The notes beneath the pieces are model-generated. The model was given only the letters and a program-made list of their open reading frames with translations. It was not told where the DNA came from and ran no database searches. Positions 1-6,589 of a stretch of DNA of 33,800 nucleotides are shown piece after piece (position 1 is the first letter of the stretch; every line of letters starts with the position of its first letter). A program made the position numbers and the translations under genes. The DNA is from Deltaproteobacteria bacterium (GTDB taxonomy: Bacteria; Desulfobacterota; Binatia; UBA12015), in contig JAJCZO010000063.1 in NCBI GenBank assembly GCA_029262355.1, positions 1 through 33,800 on the forward strand, given 5' to 3'.

Positions 1-605
1 AGCTTGCGAACCTCGCGCAGCACAGTGCGTGGCGCGACCGCATACCGGAGCGTCAAGTACTCGACGAGCACGTCCTCATCGAGCTCGCGCGGCACCCAAG
101 GAGCCTCGATCAACGAGGCCAGGCTCGATGAGAAGCTGAGAGCGCCGTCACCTTCGTGGTAATAGAGTGGCTTCTCGCCGAAACGATCGCGAGCGAGGCA
201 GAGCGTGCGATCCTGGCGATCGTAGATCGCGAAGGCCCACTGGCCGACCATCCGGTCCAGCGCGGCGGCGCCCCACCTCTCCCACGCGAGCAGCAGGATC
301 TCCGTATCCGAGCCCGAGCGAAGCTCCGACGCGTCGACGCCGAGCTCCTCGCGCAGGTCGGCAAAATTGTAGACCTCGCCGTTGTAACTCACGACGTACC
401 GCCCATTGGCGCTGACCATCGGCTGGCGCCCGGCGTCGCTCAGGTCGAGAATCGAGAGCCGGCGATGACCGAGCGTGACCGGGCCCTCCGCGAGCATCCC
501 ATCGGCATCTGGTCCACGCCGCTCGAGGCGCGCCAGCATCGACTGGACGGTTGCCCGGTCGTCGCCGGAGCGGCGCGTCCGAAAGATGCCGGCAATCCCA
601 CACAC
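1..605 (-). CDS. asnB: Asparagine synthase (glutamine-hydrolysing), 5' part
   Basis: Class II glutamine amidotransferase that moves ammonia from glutamine to aspartate using ATP. The start is GTG at 605-603, which puts Cys2 (codon 602-600) directly after the initiator, as required for the N-terminal nucleophile (MCGIAGIF). Visible glutaminase-domain motifs are RRGPDADG near residue 30, SYNGEVYNF near 75, GSDTE near 97, GQWAFAIYD near 120 and ARDRFGEKPLYY near 140. The reading frame is open to the window edge, so about 201 codons are present and the ATP-binding synthetase domain lies outside. Gene-family members of this type occur both in asparagine biosynthesis and in polysaccharide or peptide modification clusters, and the missing neighbours prevent a choice. 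An ATG-only search misses this gene because of its GTG start. Confidence 0.93.
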   Translation of the reverse strand, partial: MCGIAGIFRTRRSGDDRATVQSMLARLERRGPDADGMLAEGPVTLGHRRLSILDLSDAGRQPMVSANGRYVVSYNGEVYNFADLREELGVDASELRSGSDTEILLLAWERWGAAALDRMVGQWAFAIYDRQDRTLCLARDRFGEKPLYYHEGDGALSFSSSLASLIEAPWVPRELDEDVLVEYLTLRYAVAPRTVLREVRK

Positions 606-613
606 GAACGCGA

Positions 614-619
614 ACTATA
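614..619 (-). promoter_or_regulatory. Candidate -10 box for asparagine synthase
   Basis: TATAGT reads on the minus strand 8 nt upstream of the GTG start at 605. Transcription from it would begin almost at the start codon, giving a leaderless or nearly leaderless mRNA. No good -35 hexamer lies 17 nt upstream, and no Shine-Dalgarno sequence is visible. This is a weak call from sequence alone. Confidence 0.22.
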
Positions 620-707
620 TCAGGGCGTTTCTCGATGGCGACCGCAGGGTCCCTTGCACGGATAGGAACAGGCGGGCTACGAGCGATCTGACCACGGGAG
701 GCCCTCC

Positions 708-1073
708 ATGATTCGAGGCGTTCACACCATGCTGTATTCCTCCGAAGCCGAAGAGCTTCGAGCGTTCCTGCGAGACAAGTTCGGATTCTCGTTCACCGAC
801 GTCGGCGGGGGCTGGCTCCTCTTCGATCTGCCCGAGGCCGACATGGGATGCCACCCCTCAGACGACACCCGCCGGCACGGCGAACCGTCCGGCGTCCACC
901 ACCTCTCCTTTTACTGCGACGACCTCGAAACCACCGTACGAGAGCTGCGAGACAGCGGCGTGGAGTTCGTCGACGAGCCCGAGGACCGAGGCTACGGGAC
1001 CGCGATTCACTTCAACGTACCGGGCGGCTTCGAGATGGAGCTGTACCAGCCGCATTACAATAAGGGCTCATGA
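708..1073 (+). CDS. VOC (glyoxalase/bleomycin resistance) family protein
   Basis: Protein of 121 aa with a single vicinal-oxygen-chelate fold. It shows the two beta-alpha-beta-beta-beta halves: GVHTMLYSS at the N-terminus, HHLSFYCDDLE near residue 65, and FNVPGGFEMELYQ at the end. The candidate metal ligands are His6, one of the histidines at about 64-65, and the Glu in EMELY. The start is ATG 708 with GGGAG at 696-700 as ribosome binding site. The stop overlaps the start of the endonuclease III-like gene (ATGA, 1070-1073), so the two are co-transcribed. Lyases, dioxygenases and resistance proteins share this fold, so no substrate can be given. Confidence 0.85.
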   Translation: MIRGVHTMLYSSEAEELRAFLRDKFGFSFTDVGGGWLLFDLPEADMGCHPSDDTRRHGEPSGVHHLSFYCDDLETTVRELRDSGVEFVDEPEDRGYGTAIHFNVPGGFEMELYQPHYNKGS

Positions 1074-1762
1074 CCCGCGCCGAGAAGGCCGCACGGGTTC
1101 GACGGATCCTAGAAGAACTGTACACCGAGCCTCCCATCCCTCTCGATCACGAGGATCCGTACACCCTGCTCGTGGCGGTCCTACTCTCGGCCCAGACGAC
1201 CGACGACCGAGTGAACAAGGTGACGCCCGACCTCTTCGCCGCCGCCTCCACGCCGTCCGACATGGCGAAGCTCGGCGAGAAGAAGATCCACGAGTTCATC
1301 CGGACCTGCGGGCTCGCCCCGGCCAAGGCGAAGAACATCGCGGCGCTCTCCCAGATCCTGATCGACAAGCACAACGGCAAGGTACCCCGTAGCCTCGACT
1401 CGATGGAGGAGCTCCCAGGTGTCGGCCACAAGACCGCGAGTGTCGTTGCTTCGCAGGCATTCGGGCAGCATGCGTTTCCGGTCGACACCCACATCCACCG
1501 ACTCGCGGCCCGCTGGGGACTATCGAACGGGAAGAACGTTGATCAGACCGAACGCGATCTGAAGTCGCTGTTTCCATCCGAAACCTGGAACAAGCTGCAC
1601 CTGCAAATCATCTACTTTGGGCGCGAGCATTGTCCCGCGCGTGGGCACGATCTCTCCGCGTGCCCGATCTGTTCGTGGGCAGCTACGAAGAAGCGGATTC
1701 GCGATGAGGCAGCGCCAGCGAGCCCAGCGAAGCGACCACGACGTTCAAAGCGAGACCGATGA
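1070..1762 (+). CDS. nth: Endonuclease III-like DNA glycosylase/AP lyase
   Basis: Base-excision repair enzyme of 230 aa from the helix-hairpin-helix GPD superfamily. The HhH motif ELPGVGHKTA carries the Schiff-base lysine Lys121, and the catalytic aspartate is Asp139 in FPVDTHIHR. The C-terminal iron-sulfur loop is unusual: only three cysteines are visible (188, 198, 201; spacing C-x9-C-x2-C) instead of the usual C-x6-C-x2-C-x5-C. The cluster may therefore be absent or differently bound, as in other lineages with degenerate Nth loops. A basic tail of about 20 residues follows (KRPRRSKRDR). The start overlaps the VOC gene by ATGA. The last 80 bp lie antisense to the 3' end of the sodium:solute symporter gene. 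Confidence 0.92.
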   Translation: MTRAEKAARVRRILEELYTEPPIPLDHEDPYTLLVAVLLSAQTTDDRVNKVTPDLFAAASTPSDMAKLGEKKIHEFIRTCGLAPAKAKNIAALSQILIDKHNGKVPRSLDSMEELPGVGHKTASVVASQAFGQHAFPVDTHIHRLAARWGLSNGKNVDQTERDLKSLFPSETWNKLHLQIIYFGREHCPARGHDLSACPICSWAATKKRIRDEAAPASPAKRPRRSKRDR

Positions 1763-3131
1763 CGCCGACATGGATGCCCCCGAGCGTCTTGACCCCGGTC
1801 AGAGCCATCACCGACGCATAGCCCGTCCCGACGCAGAGTCCCCAGAACGTCGGCCACGCCCGCAGACGGGACCAGTGCATCGCGAGAAGAAATGCGGGCA
1901 CGCACTGCACCAGCAATTCCATCTTGAGCTCGATGAGCCGCCACAGCGTGAGCTGTCCCCACATCGCCAGCGGGACCATGAGAAGAAGGATCCCGGCGGC
2001 AAGTCGCTTGCCGAGCTTCGTCGTCTGGGGGTCCTGCCCCGAGCGTCCGAGCAAATCGCCAGCCGCGAGCGAGCCCAGGGAGAGAAGACACGAGTCCGCG
2101 GTCGACATGATTGCGGCAAGCGCGCCCAGAAAGACCAAGATGGCGCCGACCGTGTGGCCGCCTCCCTCGGCGGCCCACTGCTCCAAGAGACGCGGCGTGA
2201 CTTCATCGCTGGCGATGCCCTCCAGGTTCACACGCGTGATCGCGGCAACCCCAATCAGAGTCACGACGAGCGTCGTGGTGAGTGGCATGAAGGTCATGAT
2301 CGCAAACGAACGCGAGAGCACCCTGCCACTGCGCGCCGCGAAGACCCTCTGGATGGCCTGGGGATACAACACACTGCCCAGCCCGAGCAGCGCGATCGAG
2401 CTGAACCAGTTCGCGCAGACCGTCGCATCGGGTACGGCCACCGCAGTCGGCCGCACCTCTGACACCCGGTCGGTGATCGCCTCGAGCCCCCCTGCCGTGC
2501 CGACGAGCCACCACAGGAGAGCGGCCAGTCCCACCAGCATCAGGATCCCCTGCGCGGCATCGGTCCAGGCAACGGCGCGCATGCCGCCCCGGCTCTCGTA
2601 GAAGAGGATGATGAACGCTAACCCGACGATTCCGACCTCGTAAGAGATCATACCGTCGGTTACCCGGCCGGTCATGTGGCCCATCGCCTGAAGCTGTGCG
2701 AGCAAGAAATTCGCAAGAGCAACGCACATCAGGATTCCGACCGCGAGAGTGAGCGCCCGTTCGCCCGACTCGCCGCGAAAGCGATGCCGCACCCAGTCTC
2801 CCGGAGTGACGAAACCATGTGCCACTGCCACCGGGCGCAGAGTCGGCACGAGCGCGTGGAACACGACGATGATCGACATCATGAAGCCCGTAGCCATGAT
2901 GAAGGAGAAGCCCGTCCGATACGCTTTTCCGGGATACCCCAACAGCGAGTTCCCGCTGTACGCGGTCGCATACAGCGTGAGGAAGAGCACGAAGACACCG
3001 AGGTCGCGCGCGGCGAGGAAGTGATCACTTGGGGTCGAGTCCTTACGAGCTCGGCGAGCGATCTCGGCGACCAGGACGAGCCCGGCCAAATAGAAGCCGA
3101 GTGCGACGAGCCCCATCTGCCCGAAAGTCAC
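1683..3131 (-). CDS. Sodium:solute symporter (SSS family)
   Basis: Integral membrane protein of 482 aa with about 13 hydrophobic segments and the SSS/PutP-PanF look. It has an N-terminal helix followed by DHFLAARDLG, then YATAYSGNSLLGYPGKAY in the first repeat helix, the central GGMRAVAWTDAAQG loop, and MSTADSCLLSLGS in the second repeat (Na+-site region). It imports an unidentified organic solute with sodium. The start is GTG at 3131, overlapping the stop of the small membrane protein upstream (GTGA). It is the last gene of a four-gene operon with a Dyp peroxidase. SSS proteins paired with a tiny DUF3311-type partner commonly transport carboxylates or amino acids, but the substrate cannot be read here. 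The 3' end overlaps endonuclease III convergently by 80 bp. Confidence 0.9.
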   Translation of the reverse strand: MTFGQMGLVALGFYLAGLVLVAEIARRARKDSTPSDHFLAARDLGVFVLFLTLYATAYSGNSLLGYPGKAYRTGFSFIMATGFMMSIIVVFHALVPTLRPVAVAHGFVTPGDWVRHRFRGESGERALTLAVGILMCVALANFLLAQLQAMGHMTGRVTDGMISYEVGIVGLAFIILFYESRGGMRAVAWTDAAQGILMLVGLAALLWWLVGTAGGLEAITDRVSEVRPTAVAVPDATVCANWFSSIALLGLGSVLYPQAIQRVFAARSGRVLSRSFAIMTFMPLTTTLVVTLIGVAAITRVNLEGIASDEVTPRLLEQWAAEGGGHTVGAILVFLGALAAIMSTADSCLLSLGSLAAGDLLGRSGQDPQTTKLGKRLAAGILLLMVPLAMWGQLTLWRLIELKMELLVQCVPAFLLAMHWSRLRAWPTFWGLCVGTGYASVMALTGVKTLGGIHVGVIGLALNVVVASLGSLALPHRESASS

Positions 3132-3385
3132 GGCTGATGATCTCCAGGCTCGGGATCGACGACGTCACTCAGAAGCCATGCGACCGAGTTCAGAACGGCG
3201 ACGCCAACGTAGCAGCCGAGCGCGACGGCCACCCAATCAGGAAGGCCCCAAATCAGGGTGACCGGATCGCCCGTTTCCCTGTACCAGGGCACCGAGGCCA
3301 CGAAGAGCACTCCCATCATCACGAACAGAAAAGCTCGCAGGCGACGCTTGGTCGGCACGATGGACTTCTCCGAAGGCCCGCTCAA
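3128..3385 (-). CDS. Small membrane protein, DUF3311-like symporter partner
   Basis: Protein of 85 aa with a short basic N-terminus (PTKRRLR) and two hydrophobic helices, at about residues 17-34 and 50-70. It is separated only by overlaps from the Dyp peroxidase upstream (TTGA at 3382-3385) and the sodium:solute symporter downstream (GTGA at 3128-3131). The chosen start is TTG 3385 because of this coupling; an internal GTG at codon 11 is possible. Small two-helix proteins next to SSS transporters are a recurring arrangement and probably act as accessory subunits. The DUF3311 assignment rests on size, helix pattern and position, not on a diagnostic motif. Confidence 0.72.
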   Translation of the reverse strand: MSGPSEKSIVPTKRRLRAFLFVMMGVLFVASVPWYRETGDPVTLIWGLPDWVAVALGCYVGVAVLNSVAWLLSDVVDPEPGDHQP

Positions 3386-4305
3386 CGCGCGATGGCGCGA
3401 AGTACCGACAACGACGGAGCGAAGAATGTCGCTCCCGATACGGCTATCGTGTAATCCATCAGGTGGTCGTGCTTTCCATCACCGGTCGTCCCGAACATGC
3501 GGTCGAGCATCTTGAACGGGATCTTCAGGTCGTTCGTGTACGCGATGAAGAAGAGCCCCGCCTCGGAGGAGTCTCCGTACGGAAAGCTGTGCCGAACGAT
3601 CTCGAGTTCCTCGCCCTTCTCTTCGATCACGACCCGGCCGATGTGCGACGTCGGTGGCTTGTTCTTGCCACGCAGCTCGACACTGTTCCTCTTGCGGCGC
3701 CCAATCTTCTTCTCCTGCGTCGCGACGGGCAAGCGACGCCACGTCGCGAGGTCGTGAACGTACCGCTGCGTGAAGACGAAGCTGCCGCCCGAGAACGAGC
3801 GGTCGTCTTCGCCAATCAGGGCCGCGTTCGAGCGGTCGCTCTTGCCCTTCGGGTTCTCGGTCCCGTCGATGAAGCCCGTGAGATCCCGCGAGTCGAGATA
3901 GCGAAAGCCGTGCACCTCCTCGAGGACCTTCACGCGATCGCCGAGCTGCACTCGCAAGCGCTGCGCGAGCTCGAAGTTCAGGTCCTGCCGGTTCGAGACG
4001 GCATGGAGAAGAACGTCTCCGCCGGTGGCGGGCGCCGTGAGCTTGCCCTTGCCGGTCTTCTTGAACGGCCGAAACCCGCGCGGCTTGCTCTTGGGCGAGA
4101 TCCGGCTCCAGAGTCTCGTTCCGAACGCCACGGTCGCCACCAGTCGCGAACGCTTGTCGAGCCGCTCGACCTGCGCCGCAATCGAGGGAATGCGCGCCGC
4201 GATCTTTGCGACCCCCCGCGCGTGTCGCGGGCTCCTGACCTTCAGAACCAAAAAGAGAGCGTGAGAGGCCGGTTCCGGCAGGATCGCTGCCTGGGGCGAG
4301 GCCAT
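3382..4305 (-). CDS. Dyp-type (dye-decolourising) heme peroxidase
   Basis: Peroxidase of 307 aa that oxidises bulky substrates with hydrogen peroxide. Family signatures are clear: GFIDGTENP with the catalytic Asp147, the proximal heme ligand His221 in PPTSHIGRV, and the distal Arg238 in IVRHSFPYG, followed by GLFFIAYTNDL. Length and motif set fit the bacterial class P (former A/B) YfeX-like proteins. No Tat or Sec signal is visible, so it should be cytoplasmic or encapsulated. The start ATG 4305 was preferred to an upstream in-frame start because the extension is Arg/Pro-rich and lies inside the preceding gene. It is 4 nt downstream of the exported Cys protein and overlaps the small membrane protein. 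No encapsulin gene is nearby. Confidence 0.93.
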   Translation of the reverse strand: MASPQAAILPEPASHALFLVLKVRSPRHARGVAKIAARIPSIAAQVERLDKRSRLVATVAFGTRLWSRISPKSKPRGFRPFKKTGKGKLTAPATGGDVLLHAVSNRQDLNFELAQRLRVQLGDRVKVLEEVHGFRYLDSRDLTGFIDGTENPKGKSDRSNAALIGEDDRSFSGGSFVFTQRYVHDLATWRRLPVATQEKKIGRRKRNSVELRGKNKPPTSHIGRVVIEEKGEELEIVRHSFPYGDSSEAGLFFIAYTNDLKIPFKMLDRMFGTTGDGKHDHLMDYTIAVSGATFFAPSLSVLRAIAR

Positions 4306-4309
4306 CTCG

Positions 4310-4819
4310 CTAGCCCTTCTTTGCCGGCGTCTTTGCCGTGGCATCGTCCGCCGGTTTCGCGGGGGCGGCGGGCGGCGCGTCCGTCGCGGGCTGCTGCGTC
4401 TTCTGGACACCGGCGTCGGGCGTCTTGGCTTCCTCGGCAGGGGCCACGGTTGCCTTCTTCGGAGCTGCGGCGCTACCCGAGAGCGCGCGGGTCGCGTCTT
4501 GCAGGAAAGAGTCGATGCGCGCGCCCAGCGTCGCGCCATCCTTCGTGGTCTTGCAACCCCCGCGCTCTTCGGCCCGGCTGAAGATCCGCTCGCGCTTACT
4601 CTCGGCGCGGGCGAAGCAGCTCTGCGCCACAGGAACGTTGCCCTTCAGCGAGCGCTCGTAGCACTGCGCTTTGTCCTTTAGCTCTTTCACCGTCGCCTTG
4701 AGCTTGATGATCTCACAGCGCGCCCCTTCGCTGATGGCCGCAGGCGCCGCCGTTGCCGTCGCCGCGGTCAACAGACCGCACACCGCGATCACCCCAAACC
4801 CCACCCATTGCGTTCGCAT
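4310..4819 (-). CDS. Exported four-cysteine protein with Pro/Ala-rich tail
   Basis: Protein of 169 aa. It has a Sec signal peptide (MRTQ then hydrophobic residues 6-20, cleavage probably after ATAAPA near residue 27). A helical domain follows with Cys35, Cys53, Cys68 and Cys89, ending in AEERGGCKTTKDG. The last 55 residues are rich in Ala, Pro and Lys (low complexity). The spacing resembles one unit of a Cys-containing repeat (CLxKAxxKF...AExKGGC) that I recall from exported deltaproteobacterial and Binatota-type proteins; its function is unknown. Four cysteines could form two disulfides. It is the first gene of the Dyp peroxidase operon, preceded by a strong GGAGGT. A link to peroxide or envelope stress is only inferred from context. 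Confidence 0.75.
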   Translation of the reverse strand: MRTQWVGFGVIAVCGLLTAATATAAPAAISEGARCEIIKLKATVKELKDKAQCYERSLKGNVPVAQSCFARAESKRERIFSRAEERGGCKTTKDGATLGARIDSFLQDATRALSGSAAAPKKATVAPAEEAKTPDAGVQKTQQPATDAPPAAPAKPADDATAKTPAKKG

Positions 4820-4826
4820 CGACACC

Positions 4827-4832
4827 ACCTCC
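4827..4832 (-). promoter_or_regulatory. Shine-Dalgarno GGAGGT for exported Cys protein
   Basis: A near-perfect anti-16S match lies 7 nt upstream of ATG 4819. It fixes that start against a longer in-frame reading that would run back into the permease gene. Confidence 0.7.
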
Positions 4833-4866
4833 GTACAACGAACGCTGCCCAAGTTCGGCCACGCAA

Positions 4867-6438
4867 TCAAGGTGTCGGGGGCGAGGACTCGCCTGGCAGA
4901 AAAGAGGCGCCCCACACGAGAACGGCGACCAGAGCGTACCCGCCGGCAGTCGCGTACGGCGTCGGGTCGGCAATTTGCCAGGGAAGAAACGTCGCGCCGC
5001 CAGGAAGGGGTGAATGAATCACGCCGAAGAACGACGCCACGGCCGCGATCCAGAACGTTGTCGCCGCGGCACCAAATCGGCCATCAATCACGAACGCCAA
5101 GGCCGATCCCAACAGCATCGCCGAGAACACGAAGCCAGCCGCCAGCAGTTCCAGAGCCTTCCACGAGCTTGCTGCGGGACCACCCAAATCAGCCGCCGAC
5201 ACTCCGGCCCCGCCGAGGAACTGGTTTCCGAGAATCAGGATCACGTCGGCGAGAACCGGCAGGAAACAGGCAGCAACGGCGGCGGCGTATCGCTTGGGGA
5301 CCGCGATGAACGCGTTGCCCCCGATCTCGAGCCCGATGAAGACGAGAATCGGAACCACCACGATCTCGGGCAAGGCGTGGACGAGCCAGGAGAGGTACCC
5401 GAGCATCCCTCCCAACCCCACGAACAGCGCAGTGGCGAGCGTGTACGCGGCGCGGCCGCCCATGCGCTTGTAGGCCGGATGCCCGATGTACGGCGTGGTC
5501 TGGATCACACCACCGACGAGTCCGGCAAGCAGAGTGCTGACGCCCTCGGTCAGCAGGATCGACCTCGTGTCGTAGGCGTCGCCCGCGGCGTTTGCGGACT
5601 CGGTGTTGTCGATACCGCCGATGATCGTCGCGAAGGCGAGCGGAATTGCGAGCGGCAGGTAGTCGATCGCGATGTCCAGCCCCCCGAGGAAGCCCAGAGT
5701 GGGGATCGGCCACGTCCATCCGATCGAGACCGACGCCGCGGCCAATGCCTGCTCCTCGCCGGGCACGACCCCCAGTCCTCGCAGCGAGTAGAAGGCGACC
5801 GTCGAGAACACCACGACGCCGAGTACGGGCGGCACGCCGCCCGGCAACCGCAGGCCTCGCAAGAGTACGAGCAAGATGAGAAACAAGGAAACCAGGCCCA
5901 CGAGCGGGCTCGCAAAGAGCTTCAGCATCGGCATGAAGGCGATGAGACACACCCCGATTGCGCCGATCGTCCCCAGCATGGCCGCCGGCGGCACGAAGTC
6001 CCTCAGCCGCGCGGCCAGCCACGTGATCCCGATCTTGAAGACGCCCATCATGACCATCAAGGCCATTCCCACCTGCCACGCGAGAATCGGGTCGCCGGTC
6101 TGCTTGTAGACGGGCCCTAGGGCCCCGAAGGTGAGTCCGAAGAGCGAGACCGTGTCGATCCCAAGCGGCATGGCGGTCACATCGCTGCGGCCGGTACGAC
6201 GGGCGAGCCGGAAGGCCAGCCACGTGTAGATGAGATCGCCGACGAGAACGCCGAAGGCCGTACCCGGCAACATCTTGGTGAGCACGAGGTCGGCGGGGTA
6301 GCCGAAGACCTGGATCAGGATCGTGCTGAAGACGATGAGCTGGGCGACGTTGTCGAACATCAGGCCGAGGAATGCGCTTACATCCCCCGGCCGAGCCCAG
6401 GCGTATCGCGTCACCGCTCGAGTACCAGGCGTGACCAT
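4867..6438 (-). CDS. NCS2/AzgA-like permease
   Basis: Membrane protein of 523 aa with about 13-14 hydrophobic segments. The substrate-site region IIGGIDNTESANAAGDAYDT near residue 270 and the following TPYIGHPAYKRMGGR match the xanthine/uracil-AzgA (NCS2) fold, where the helix-8 Asp/Glu residues bind nucleobases. The early segment SDVTAMPLGIDT also fits. It probably imports a purine, pyrimidine or related compound by proton or sodium symport, but the acidic motif differs from classical AzgA proteins, so another substrate is possible. The start is ATG 6438. The stop lies 47 nt before the start of the exported Cys protein, so readthrough into the Dyp operon is possible. Confidence 0.87.
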   Translation of the reverse strand: MVTPGTRAVTRYAWARPGDVSAFLGLMFDNVAQLIVFSTILIQVFGYPADLVLTKMLPGTAFGVLVGDLIYTWLAFRLARRTGRSDVTAMPLGIDTVSLFGLTFGALGPVYKQTGDPILAWQVGMALMVMMGVFKIGITWLAARLRDFVPPAAMLGTIGAIGVCLIAFMPMLKLFASPLVGLVSLFLILLVLLRGLRLPGGVPPVLGVVVFSTVAFYSLRGLGVVPGEEQALAAASVSIGWTWPIPTLGFLGGLDIAIDYLPLAIPLAFATIIGGIDNTESANAAGDAYDTRSILLTEGVSTLLAGLVGGVIQTTPYIGHPAYKRMGGRAAYTLATALFVGLGGMLGYLSWLVHALPEIVVVPILVFIGLEIGGNAFIAVPKRYAAAVAACFLPVLADVILILGNQFLGGAGVSAADLGGPAASSWKALELLAAGFVFSAMLLGSALAFVIDGRFGAAATTFWIAAVASFFGVIHSPLPGGATFLPWQIADPTPYATAGGYALVAVLVWGASFLPGESSPPTP

Positions 6439-6589
6439 GCGTGGGACTGCGCCTATCGGCGGTCGACCACGGCGTCAAGCGAGCCGCGCCAAAGACGGGC
6501 GCCAACCCGCGAGACGTTCTCGGCGTCGCCCTGGAGGCTCCTCATCATCTCCTTCATCGTCGCGAGCGCGGAGGCCTCGAAGCCGAGAG

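Noticed and set aside
5014-6120. Plus-strand open frame of 368 codons rich in Arg, His, Glu and Asp
   Set aside because: Antisense to the NCS2-type permease; composition typical of GC-rich shadow frames.
6453-6557. Possible 34-aa minus-strand peptide between the kinase and the permease
   Set aside because: Starts MKEMMRSL and looks somewhat natural, but it has no ribosome binding site and is too short to support.
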